This document shows positions 11,235 through 19,918 of a DNA stretch of 64,000 nucleotides, piece after piece; within the stretch, counting starts at the first letter, position 1, and every line of letters starts with the position of its first letter. Source of the DNA: Arthonia radiata (lineage: Eukaryota; Ascomycota; Arthoniomycetes; Arthoniales; Arthoniaceae); assembly GCA_002989075.1 (NCBI GenBank), contig PSQN01000017.1, positions 558,001 to 622,000 of the forward strand, in the 5' to 3' direction. The position numbers and the translations under genes are program-made. The notes beneath the pieces are model-generated. The model had not been told where the DNA came from and ran no database searches. It saw nothing but the letters and a program-made list of their open reading frames with translations.

Positions 11235-12929
11235 TCAGTTAAAGTCCTCGACGGTCGTCCCGATCCCTCTCTCCTCCGCAATTCGCACGATCTCCATACC
11301 AACCACAATGTCCATCAACCCCAGCCCCACGCTCTTATATATCACATTTCCCCTCTGCAGCCAATCCTGCAGTCCCCCATCGCTCACCTCAACCTCGCCC
11401 TCCACTGCTCGACTCCGACTCCTACTTCTCTTGCGCTCCCTACTCGTCTTCCGGCTCCCCGGCTGACTCTTCTCGCCGCGCCCCCTCACATCCGCGCTAT
11501 TACTCCGTTTGTTCCCCTTTTTGAACAGATGGCCGATCCCATGCCCGCCCTGCTCCTTCTTGCTCCCCTCCTTCTCTCGCTTCTCTCGCTCCTTCTCCTC
11601 CTTCTCCGCTTTCTCTGCCCAATGACTCCGCTTCAGCATCACCAGCTCGCCCAGCTCCACCACGCCCTGTCCACCTATTCCCGACTCGATGATCTCGCCA
11701 GACTCTTTCATCGCGCCCTCAATCGTGTCGACCACCACAGCGCCGCCCTCCGCCGCGGCTTTCGCGTGCACCAATCCCTGATGCCCCGCCTCTGGCCCGC
11801 GCACGGCTTGTTGCAGTATCTCCGGCGGCAGCTCCGACATGTGCGGTTTGTAGCTCCCCACGGCTACGATGTATCTTGCTTTTTTCCTGCCCTCAGGGTT
11901 CGTCAACCACGAGTGCGGGAACAGCGGCGCGGTCGAGGGTGTGCAGCAGAATATCACGTCGCTCGCTCTTAGCGCTTCTTTTGCGAGGCGCGCGTACTCT
12001 CCAAAAGAAGGGGTGAGGATGTTCGGACGCAGCTTGCCTTCCAGCCAGATTGACTGGAGGACGGGGTTGCGGTGCTCGGCGAGGGATTTGTAGAGGTTGG
12101 CGGCGCGGTCGAAGGAGCGGTTGATGAGGTGGAGGTGGTGGATCTCGGGGCCGCGGATGAGGAGGGCGAGGTGGATATGCCATTGGGCTTGGCGACCGGC
12201 GCCGAAGACGGTGAGGGTGTGTGCGTGTTTGCGGCCCTTTAGTAATAGGGTGGAGGCGAGCGCGGTGCGGAAGGCTGTTAGTGTGCTGGCGGAGAGGATG
12301 GCGCGGGGTTGGCCGGTGGCAGAAAGCAGTGTGAGGGTGCCGGTGGGGGAGGTAGAGGAGCCGGTGTCGATTGGTGATACGGACGGGCGTGGTGAAGGCA
12401 CAGGTATCGAAGGTTGAGAAGTCTGCGAGGAAGATTGGCGCAAGGAAGAGGATGTACTGGATGTGCTGGAGCGGTGCGCAAGGTTTGTGTTCGACGAGGA
12501 AGTGGTTGACGACTGACGGAAAGACGGGGAGAGGGAGCGCGGGGTACTGTCTCCTTGCGATGGCGATATCGGCGTTGTTGGTGAGCGTTTGGACACTGGT
12601 GATGACGGCCGCGGGCTCTCAGCTCCGCGATTGGGAAGATTCTTGACTTGACCACGGATGTCCGTGCCTTCTGAAAGGGTGACGACTTTGATGCCTACTC
12701 CATTGTCTGCCAGTGATGGCATGAACAGAGTCGTGCCACCGCTGGGCAGTTTCACTTGAAGTCGCGAAGGCTGGTTCGAGTGGCAGCATCCTGAAGTCGC
12801 GGGCTCTGTGGATGTGGAGTAGCTATGTAGGGCATCAACGAGCGATTTGTGCATGTTGAGGACGTCTGCTTTGCTCAGACTGTCTAAGACAGTGCGCACA
12901 TCGGCATCAGAAAGGACTGTGAGCGGCAT
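11235..12929 (-). CDS. ornithine cyclodeaminase / mu-crystallin family protein
   Basis: A single-exon 564-aa protein, starting at MPLTVLSDADV (ATG 12927-12929). A TTG-initiated extension of 8 codons upstream is unlikely. The Rossmann NAD(P)-binding motif VFGAGRQAQWH lies at about residues 241-251, with LTLLSATGQPRAILSAS just before it, as in ornithine cyclodeaminases and mu-crystallins. Downstream DVIFCCTPSTAPLF and YIVAVGSYKPHMSELP fit the family. The family is normally about 310-380 aa. Two insertions explain the extra length: a Ser/Pro/Thr-rich stretch at about 95-193, and a charged Lys/Glu then Arg/Ser (RSRSRS) stretch at about 430-520, before the last conserved helix. The true substrate is unknown; family members act on ornithine, other amino or imino acids or ketimines. 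Confidence 0.85.
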   Translation of the reverse strand: MPLTVLSDADVRTVLDSLSKADVLNMHKSLVDALHSYSTSTEPATSGCCHSNQPSRLQVKLPSGGTTLFMPSLADNGVGIKVVTLSEGTDIRGQVKNLPNRGAESPRPSSPVSKRSPTTPISPSQGDSTPRSLSPSFRQSSTTSSSNTNLAHRSSTSSTSSSLRQSSSQTSQPSIPVPSPRPSVSPIDTGSSTSPTGTLTLLSATGQPRAILSASTLTAFRTALASTLLLKGRKHAHTLTVFGAGRQAQWHIHLALLIRGPEIHHLHLINRSFDRAANLYKSLAEHRNPVLQSIWLEGKLRPNILTPSFGEYARLAKEALRASDVIFCCTPSTAPLFPHSWLTNPEGRKKARYIVAVGSYKPHMSELPPEILQQAVRGPEAGHQGLVHAKAAAEGGAVVVDTIEGAMKESGEIIESGIGGQGVVELGELVMLKRSHWAEKAEKEEKEREKREKEGSKKEQGGHGIGHLFKKGNKRSNSADVRGRGEKSQPGSRKTSRERKRSRSRSRAVEGEVEVSDGGLQDWLQRGNVIYKSVGLGLMDIVVGMEIVRIAEERGIGTTVEDFN

Positions 12930-13401
12930 CGCTGCAATTTGGAAGATAATCAATCTAGGCAGTGAAGACGAGGAAATTGGTGAAGGGATGAATGAGGGGC
13001 TCGTGCAGTGGTAGAGTTTTGGTCTTATCTGAACGTGGGCGGACGATGGTGTGATCTCATCCGTCGTGTATTATTCATCTGGTGGCAATAACGCGGACTG
13101 GAGCGCTTATCAAAGCTAGATTGTGACTATAGAAGCTTCCATAGCATTTCAGACGGTCATGATGAGATAGAATGCGGACGGTGATGATCATGCTGCCCTC
13201 ATGGTCATTGTCTTGGCGCGGAAGCTTCGGATGCGAAACGTGTTAGCGCCGGAGATACGGTTGCTATGTAAACATGACGTTCCAATGTACCCTTGCAGAA
13301 CCACGTATCATCTCAAGATTTGCTGGACATTGTTATGGCATTCTGACCTCTTATGGTAGGCTCGAAATATATTGGTGTGTCATCCGAGTTCTCACTCCGT
13401 A
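12930..13401. other. divergent promoter region
   Basis: 472 nt between the cyclodeaminase-like gene (minus) and the Rid1-like gene (plus). I see no coding frame or clear motif. Confidence 0.5.
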
Positions 13402-15711
13402 ATGGAGCGGCCACCAGCATCACCGACGAAAAGCCATGGTCGGAGCAGGTCAGCGACGCTGCTGAAGAACATTATCAGTCCGAGCAAGTCTTCGTCGCCG
13501 AAGAAGCAAGCAGATTTACGAGATAGATCTCCAAGCAAAGGCCAGACAAGCTCAACCGAGTCCCGAGCTCTTGGTGAGATTGGCAGCAACAGCACGTCGA
13601 AGTCACCAAAGAAAAGAACCCTCAAGAAGCAGAGCCCCGAGATCGACCTATGGGCAGAGCCAGACACGCCGTTGAGCCCAGCAGAGTCGATGTTACTATC
13701 ACCACGACATAGCTTCGCACCAAAAGAGAAAGAGAATACTACACCTCCTCGTTCCCAGCATGAGGAACCATACACACCCATCTGGGCAGAGTTCTCTACC
13801 CAACCTTTGAAAGATCTTTCTAGACCAGATCAGAACGGCAGTCGCGATTCAAGAGACTCCAGAGACTCACAGCAAAGTCATCAGCGTCCTCAGCCTCCAT
13901 CGCCTCGCAAACAAAGTCAGTTTTCAGAGTATTTCCCCCCAGTATCTGCACCAGCGCCCGCAGCGACTAGCAATGCATCGAGACCCTCGAGCAACGGGTC
14001 CCCCATGAAATCGTCGAGAATACAAGAAGCGGTTGCAAAATTCGGTGGCGGCACAACAAGTGCATCCACAAAAGCAGAAGAGCCGGTGTTGAAGGGCAAA
14101 GACTTGGATGAAGCCTTTGAGAAGGTGCTTGCTGCGAGGAACATACCAGAAAATCGAAGAACACAGATGAGGGGTCTTGACGTCAAGATCAAGCGGGACT
14201 TCATTAAGAATGATGGCAAGATCAACACGCCGCCAGAGAATAGAGCAAGCTCCGATGATGGGAGCCGGGTATCTGAATTTGCATCAAAGAGTCGTAGCAA
14301 GCGGGGAAGGGAGGAACGTACAAAGAGTGGTGATTGCGGCTACAAAAGTGGTGCCGAGTCTGGCACCGAGGATGCGCCAGGCTCACCATCAAAGCGCAAG
14401 TCGAGGTCCCGCAGCAGGACTTTCACCTTCTCAAAAGGTGATCGCTCCAAGAAATCTAGGTCGCAATCTCGTCCGAGATCCTTGATGTCGCTCAAGAACC
14501 TGTCGTCCAGCTCCGTCAATTCCATTGGTATGGACGGATCAAATGACTCTAAGGAGAATCACCGAAGAGCAGACCCGGACGAGTACGTGAATACTATCAA
14601 GTCATCGGGCTCGCCAGAGAAAGTTGAGGTCGGCCGGATGCAGAAGCTTCGAAGATTGTTGCGGCATGAGTCCGTGTCGTGGGTGGATGACTTCATTGTA
14701 GAAGGCGGCATGGATGCTTTGGTGGGCCTGCTTCGCAAGATCATGAAGGTCGAATGGAGGTAAGCAACCAGCCATTTGCGTGGAGACTCGTATGTCGGAT
14801 GCTAATTCTCGCGCAGAGAGGAGCACGAGGACATGCTGTTGCATGAGACCTTACTGTGTCTCAAAGGCCTGTGCACCACGCAGCGTGCCCTTGCGAAGCT
14901 CGACGAGTTGCAAGACCCGCTTTTCCCAGAATTGCTGGGCATGCTGTTTGACGAGGAGCGACGAGGACCCGCTGAGTATGGCACACGCAGCATTGTCACC
15001 TTCTTGCTCTTCGCGCATCTTTCGACAGGTCCGTCATCAGACCTGCTCGGTCGCGCCAAAGCTATTCTTGGGTATCTGTCAGAACCAGCAAAGCCAGAAA
15101 CCGAACGGCCAGCCGACTTCATCTCGAAGATGTCGAAACCGCGTCCATATCAAAGATGGTGCAAGGAGGTCAGCAATGTTACCAAGGAAGTCTTCTGGAT
15201 TTTCCTTCACCATTTGAACACAGTGCCTCTGCCAGCGCTCGATATGTCACAACCGTATGAGCCATACTCCGCCAAGCACTTCCCCAAGGAAAGGCCGCCA
15301 GTCCCAGCAGCTCCTTACGTTGGTGGCGTCGAGTGGGAAGCCACCAACTATCTTGCCTCTCATCTCGATCTTATGAATGGGCTCATCGCGTCAATGCCGA
15401 CTCGAAGTGAGCGCAACATGCTTCGGGAAGAGCTAAGATCGAGCGGCTTTGAAAGAGTCATGGGCGCGACATTACGTCTTTGTAAAGAGAAATTCTACGG
15501 CGCAGTTCATGATGGACTGCGCACTTGGGTTGATGCCGCGTCCGATGATGGCTGGGAGACCATCGACGTAAGACAAGGCCCGCCTCGAAGTCCGCAAAAG
15601 AGTACGCCGGGCAGTCCTATCAAAAAGGATGCGCCACCGCAGTTGGATCTGCCTTTTGCCGACAAAAAGCCCGCCGACAACGGCAATGCTGATGATGGCT
15701 GGCGGCTTTAG
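13402..15711 (+). CDS. rid1: GTPase-binding protein with formin-type GBD/FH3 region (Rid1-like)
   Basis: Two exons, 13402-14759 and 14817-15711, encode 750 aa. The 57-nt intron (donor GTAAGC, CTAAT branch, GCGCAG acceptor) joins VEWR to EEHEDM in phase. The N-terminal ~220 residues are Ser/Pro-rich and disordered. From about residue 225 (KGKDLDEAFEKVLAARNIPE) to about 690 it resembles the diaphanous-type GTPase-binding and FH3 armadillo region of formins (LRRLLRHESVSWVDDFIVEGGMDAL in pieces, then ETLLCLKGLCTTQRAL). There are no FH1 or FH2 domains; the protein ends soon after a Pro-rich tail. This matches the S. pombe Rid1-type GTPase-binding proteins, which are thought to bind a Rho-family GTPase in polarity or septation. 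The exact GTPase partner is unknown. Confidence 0.82.
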
Positions 15712-15845
15712 TAATGACGTTTTGATGAGGCATGTACCATTCCTTTACCATCTTGGCATCTTGATAGCATTGGGTAGAGCATTGACAACCCGTCCCGGGT
15801 GGGTTTTCGAATCGTATGAAATCAGCATCGAATGACCACTGTCTG

Positions 15846-17260
15846 TCACCGAGAATTGTCACAATTATCACACCGTCTATCTGCGCTGGGACCCATGTTG
15901 AAGATCGCTTCGACAGTTTGGCGCTGATAAATGCTTCCATCGTGTCCTAGACAGCCCTTTGTCAGCCAGTGATTGTTCATCCCCTGATGATACTGACCTC
16001 CTTCCGGCAATAGCAGCAGCTCGAACTGTCTCTGACTGCCTGCATCGCACCGCTTCTTCATCACGCCGGCCTCTGTCTCAATCGTTACCGTTGGCCACTC
16101 CTTACAGTCTTCGCCAAGCAAGCCCTCCATCCCGAGTTTGAACAGCGTTTCAGACTGTCTCGTAGGAATCTCCCAATCATTCCGCGAATGCACGATCAAT
16201 ACCTTCCAGGCCTTACCGCCAGCAACAATCCTCCTCAGCCTCTTCCCCGTTTCCCACATATCAACGATCTTCCCCTGGAACCACCCCAGCAGCGCCGGCA
16301 CCGCCTTGAGCGGCCCCAGAATCGGCAGACAGCCACCGAGCCGATACTCTAAAAGCAGTTCCGGCACGCTCGTGAAACCGCTTGCAAGTACCAGGCCGCC
16401 CAGCTCGTTCTGTCCATCATCGTGAAGTTCAAAATGCTCATACACCGCCGTCGCAACCGCAGTGCCCAGGCTGTGACTCGCAAGCACTATATTTCTAGCC
16501 GGCATCTTCAGACGCTCGAGCACGAAAGCGACGGTGCTAATACCGTCTACTATCAACCCATGCTCTGTAGGCTTACCAGAAGAGTGACCAAAGCCGCGGT
16601 AGTCGGGCACGATGAGAAAGGCAGGGGTGTCAGAAGCGCAATTTGCGAGAAGAGCGTTATAGAACTTTATACGCATGCTCTCAGCGACATGACCAGCGTT
16701 ACCATGGAAGTAGATGATCACCTTCGCGTTGGTCTTGCGAAGACGCTGGAGGAGAGGTGGGTCTTCTCGCTCAAGGGTGGCGTAGTAAGCCCTTGACTTC
16801 AGTGGAACACCTAGCAAACGGTGAAGTTGGGAATGAAAAGACGACTTCTCGTCGTCACTGCGCCAGGGAACGGAGAGCCACATGAACCATGCGAATAGGC
16901 GCTCGTTGTCGGGCGTGGTAATGGTGAAGGGAACGACATAGTTGCTGTATGGTGGTGGACGACAGGCTCGACGGTGGGCGTCGAGAGCGGGCGCTGTTTC
17001 GATCTTGAGGCTGCGAAAGTTCTCGGGGTCGCGAGGTGAGGAGGAGGCGAGGTAGCCGCTGTGGATGGGGTGAAGGTAGAGGAGGCTGTGGTATTAGGAT
17101 TGAAGTTATCGCGTGTGGTCTATAATATTACCTACAATCTTTGAGGATCATGGAGAGTGAAGAAAAGCAGAACGAGGATGTAGAGAGCTATTATTGGGAG
17201 AGAAAGGGCAGTCCAGAACGTGCGAGAGGCAAGCCTGAAGAGAGATGTAACGGTGGTCAT
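15846..17260 (-). CDS. alpha/beta hydrolase, ABHD12/Bem46-like, membrane anchored
   Basis: Three exons: 17136-17260, 15998-17085 and 15846-15946, giving 437 aa. Exon 1 encodes a signal anchor (residues about 16-37, LSLPIIALYILVLLFFTL). The fold follows with IIYFHGNAGHV (oxyanion region), VPDYRGFGHS, the nucleophile elbow ASHSLGTAVA, an acid-region HSRNDWEIP and the catalytic His in GGHDG. The last intron (15947-15997, 51 nt) is a multiple of three and has no stop, so the frame also reads through. Splicing it out makes LLPEG-GHDG, restoring the conserved catalytic His context, and it has a CTGAC branch and CTAG acceptor. Likely a serine hydrolase of lysophospholipids or monoacylglycerols facing the ER lumen or cell exterior; substrate inferred from the family. 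Tail-to-tail with the Rid1-like gene. Confidence 0.85.
15947..15997 (-). other. 51-nt intron of length 3n in hydrolase gene
   Basis: Donor GTCAGT, branch CTGAC and acceptor CTAG. It is in phase on both sides and free of stop codons, so retention would add 17 residues just before the catalytic His. Removal gives the conserved GGHDG. Confidence 0.7.
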
Positions 17261-17635
17261 GGTGGTCTCTTGCGAATGCCTTTGAGCGTGGCGTGACGGA
17301 AAATTTTGATTTCAGTTTTGCTTGCCTGCCTACTGGACATCGAATTGGTTGATAATGGGCGCAGTATGTCTTGTTGCGACGAGCTCTGCCCTGACACGAT
17401 CATTGACAACTTGGCGTAATGCTGTTGACCATCACCATTCCATCAAGCGATTATCACACCCTTGAGCATCCGTAGGCAACACTTACCTTGTAACACAGAA
17501 GAGATGCTCTAAGAACAGATCGAGACAGGCTGGGTGTGTCCGCCAATAAAGTGTCCCAATCCAATCTCAAACAGCACCCTTCCTATGTAAACCCATCTCT
17601 CTTCAGCAACTCCTTTCCCAACCACATCATCAACA
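17261..17635. other. divergent promoter region, hydrolase / SWC3
   Basis: 375 nt between start codons. I see no coding frame or distinct motif. Confidence 0.5.
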
Positions 17636-19627
17636 ATGGTTGTCGAAAGCAGGCGCACTTCGGGGCGCATCAAGCGAGAAAGAGAGTCTGAGAAGCCTCC
17701 AGAGCCACAGAAGTCAGCCGAACGCCCAAAGAAAATTAGAAAGATCCACGCGCGCGGAAAACCATCTGATTTGCCACCGGCATCAAAACGAGATGCCACC
17801 GGCACGCCTCGACGGGCAGACTCATCATCGAATCATGCCTCACCGGCACCGTTGGCCAAGCTGAGCAGAGGCTCGCCACTGCCAACGGCTCCCACAGACA
17901 CTTACTTCGATGATCAGAACTCACAGACAGTCGCTAAGAGTGGCGTCTTGGCGGCATCCGTCGCGCGATCTCGCTCTCAATGGGTCAGCGGTGCGATCTT
18001 CGACCGCTACTGGACGAAACCGCGCAAGTCGAAAGGTCAGTCTATTGAGCCGCCGAATAATCCGGCCAAGGAGACGATGACGAGTCCGCTCGGGAAGGTC
18101 CGCGTGACGATCGAGCCGCATACGATCGATGCGGTGATCTACGGTATCAGAGATGTGCCAGCGAGCAGTATGCCAACGAGCATCGGAAAGCCCGTGAATT
18201 CAGTTGGCGTACCGCCGCCGGTCCCGCCTAACCCTGCGTATCCAATAGAACAACCTCGCCCGTACCAAGCGTCGCCGATGAGCAGCACACAGCCGTTCAA
18301 CGCTCAGAGACCGGCGCCTTATGCATCTCCAGCCACGCTTAACGCGCCGCAGTCCATGTCGCCGTATCCAGCGCAGCCACCGTCACAGCTCAATGCCTCA
18401 ACGACGCAGTCCACGAACATCCCAAGCCCAGCCCCTCCAGCTCCATCTCAGCCCAGCCCTGCACCCAACGGTCAGCTTCCATCTGCACTTAACGGTCAGC
18501 AACCGCCTGCGCCAACAGTCCAGGCACCAACTACCACCTCAACACCTCAACGCAACCCCCCAGCCCAACCTCAGCAACAGGCCACTCCCCGAACCACCCC
18601 CCAACCCCGCGCCGCACCACCTCAACAACCCCAGCGCCCCCAACAACAAGTAAACCAAGACCCCGTCATCCAAGCCCTCGCCCGCCGCGCCCAAGAAAAC
18701 ACCGACCTCAAAGGCCTCATGAAGATCGTCGCGGCCGGGCAAGCCACCCCCGACCAGCTCGCCGAGTTCCAAAAACACATCGATGAACTCACCCAGCAAG
18801 TCCGACAGCAGCAGGCCGTGCAGAACGCGACGAACCCGCCGAAGCCAGCTCCTGGTCCCGCACCGCCAGGCCCGCAGAACCTGCAGCAGTACCCGCAGGC
18901 TTCGACGCAGCCCCCGCAAGGACCGGTGCGAGCGACCATGGGACCCGGGGCGTCGTACCAGTACCTACAAAAGCCCGCGCCGCGGCCCCCGCAGCAGCCT
19001 GACAAGTTCCCGAATCTCGCGATTGAGTTCTTGAACCCGACGGCTGCGTGTAATTCAACGCCGAATGATCGGTTGCTGTTTCCGAAGTATGCAGTCGTGA
19101 TGCGCTCGGCTGATTATTCGAAACTGCATGTGAGTTTTCTAGTCGTCAAGACCGTGGCGGGGAGGAAGGTGCATGAGAACGTGAGTATGGTTGTTGAGCC
19201 GCTGGAGGGACGGTCAGGCGTGCTGGGTGTCATTGAGAGATCTGTTGCTACGCTTGAGGAGGCGCGGAAGCATATGGATGAGACTATCCGTACGACGAAG
19301 AGAGCGCCGAAGGTTGAGCTGGTGTTGCGGACGCTTGGGTCGGATAAGGAGAATAAGTCCACGGCAGCGAATGCGAATTCTGTGCGTGCGAGCCCAGCGG
19401 CAGGTGAAAGCAGGAGAGGTAAGAAGAGGGAAGAAGATCTGAGTGGGCTTTGTGCACTTTGCTTTGGGCTCGCCGGCGAGAACTCGGAGGTCCTGGAAGA
19501 TGGTGGTGTCAGTTGTAAGGGGTGCAGGGTGCTGAGGGCGAAGAATGAGGCGAAGGGTGTGGGGAGGGCTGTGAAGGTTGAGGTTGGGAGACGGGAGGTG
19601 AGGAGCGGAGAGTGTTTGGTGTGGTGA
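17636..19627 (+). CDS. SWC3: SWR1-complex protein 3
   Basis: A single-exon 663-aa protein. Around residues 98-127 it has the Swc3 signature: KSGVLAASVARSRSQWVSG followed by FDRYWTKP. Swc3 is a subunit of the SWR1 remodeller, which exchanges histone H2A for H2A.Z in chromatin. The middle (about 190-470) is Pro/Gln/Ala-rich and disordered, with a short helical part around DLKGLMKIVAAGQATPDQL. From about 460 to 580 lies a folded-looking domain (FPNLAIEFLNPTAACNSTP..). The C-terminus has paired CxxC motifs (LCALC and CKGC about 22 residues apart), which could bind one zinc. Basic residues in the first 60 aa suit nuclear import. The start ATG 17636 follows a pyrimidine-rich leader. Confidence 0.88.
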   Translation: MVVESRRTSGRIKRERESEKPPEPQKSAERPKKIRKIHARGKPSDLPPASKRDATGTPRRADSSSNHASPAPLAKLSRGSPLPTAPTDTYFDDQNSQTVAKSGVLAASVARSRSQWVSGAIFDRYWTKPRKSKGQSIEPPNNPAKETMTSPLGKVRVTIEPHTIDAVIYGIRDVPASSMPTSIGKPVNSVGVPPPVPPNPAYPIEQPRPYQASPMSSTQPFNAQRPAPYASPATLNAPQSMSPYPAQPPSQLNASTTQSTNIPSPAPPAPSQPSPAPNGQLPSALNGQQPPAPTVQAPTTTSTPQRNPPAQPQQQATPRTTPQPRAAPPQQPQRPQQQVNQDPVIQALARRAQENTDLKGLMKIVAAGQATPDQLAEFQKHIDELTQQVRQQQAVQNATNPPKPAPGPAPPGPQNLQQYPQASTQPPQGPVRATMGPGASYQYLQKPAPRPPQQPDKFPNLAIEFLNPTAACNSTPNDRLLFPKYAVVMRSADYSKLHVSFLVVKTVAGRKVHENVSMVVEPLEGRSGVLGVIERSVATLEEARKHMDETIRTTKRAPKVELVLRTLGSDKENKSTAANANSVRASPAAGESRRGKKREEDLSGLCALCFGLAGENSEVLEDGGVSCKGCRVLRAKNEAKGVGRAVKVEVGRREVRSGECLVW

Positions 19628-19918
19628 GACTATGAGATTTTCACTCGTCTAATACTCGCCCGTGCGTGAGCGACCTGAGTCTGCGTCGCCGAATTTGTTC
19701 GCGGCATGACAAAATGTACAAGTATCAGAGCAGCGTATGTTTGCGTCGCAGATTTTGTTTCCAGTGTGCCAGACTGTATAAGTATCAGAGAAGCGACAGA
19801 TATTGTATAATTAGCAGCAAAGAATGTTGTCAAGGTCGTTCACATTCAGTAATACATGTAATGACCCCGAAACATTTCGCCAATGCCGTCAAACATCCTC
19901 CAACAGCTGGCGTCCTTT
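19628..19918. other. convergent 3' region with tandem duplication
   Basis: The tails of SWC3 and RTC5 meet here. The interval is largely occupied by the 60-bp imperfect duplication described separately. Confidence 0.6.
19681..19800 (+). repeat. 60-bp imperfect tandem duplication
   Basis: Copies 19681-19740 and 19741-19800 have a period of exactly 60 nt and match at about 43 of 60 positions. The shared cores are TGCGTCGC near the start and AGTATCAGAG at positions 41-50 of each unit. It lies in the 3' intergenic space between the convergent SWC3 and RTC5 genes. The divergence points to an old duplication. Confidence 0.75.

Noticed and set aside
10857-11972. 371-codon plus-strand frame overlapping the ornithine cyclodeaminase-like gene
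   Set aside because: It lies antisense to the C-terminal part of a well-supported gene, is rich in Leu/Pro/Arg as expected from the reverse of its codons, and has no domain.
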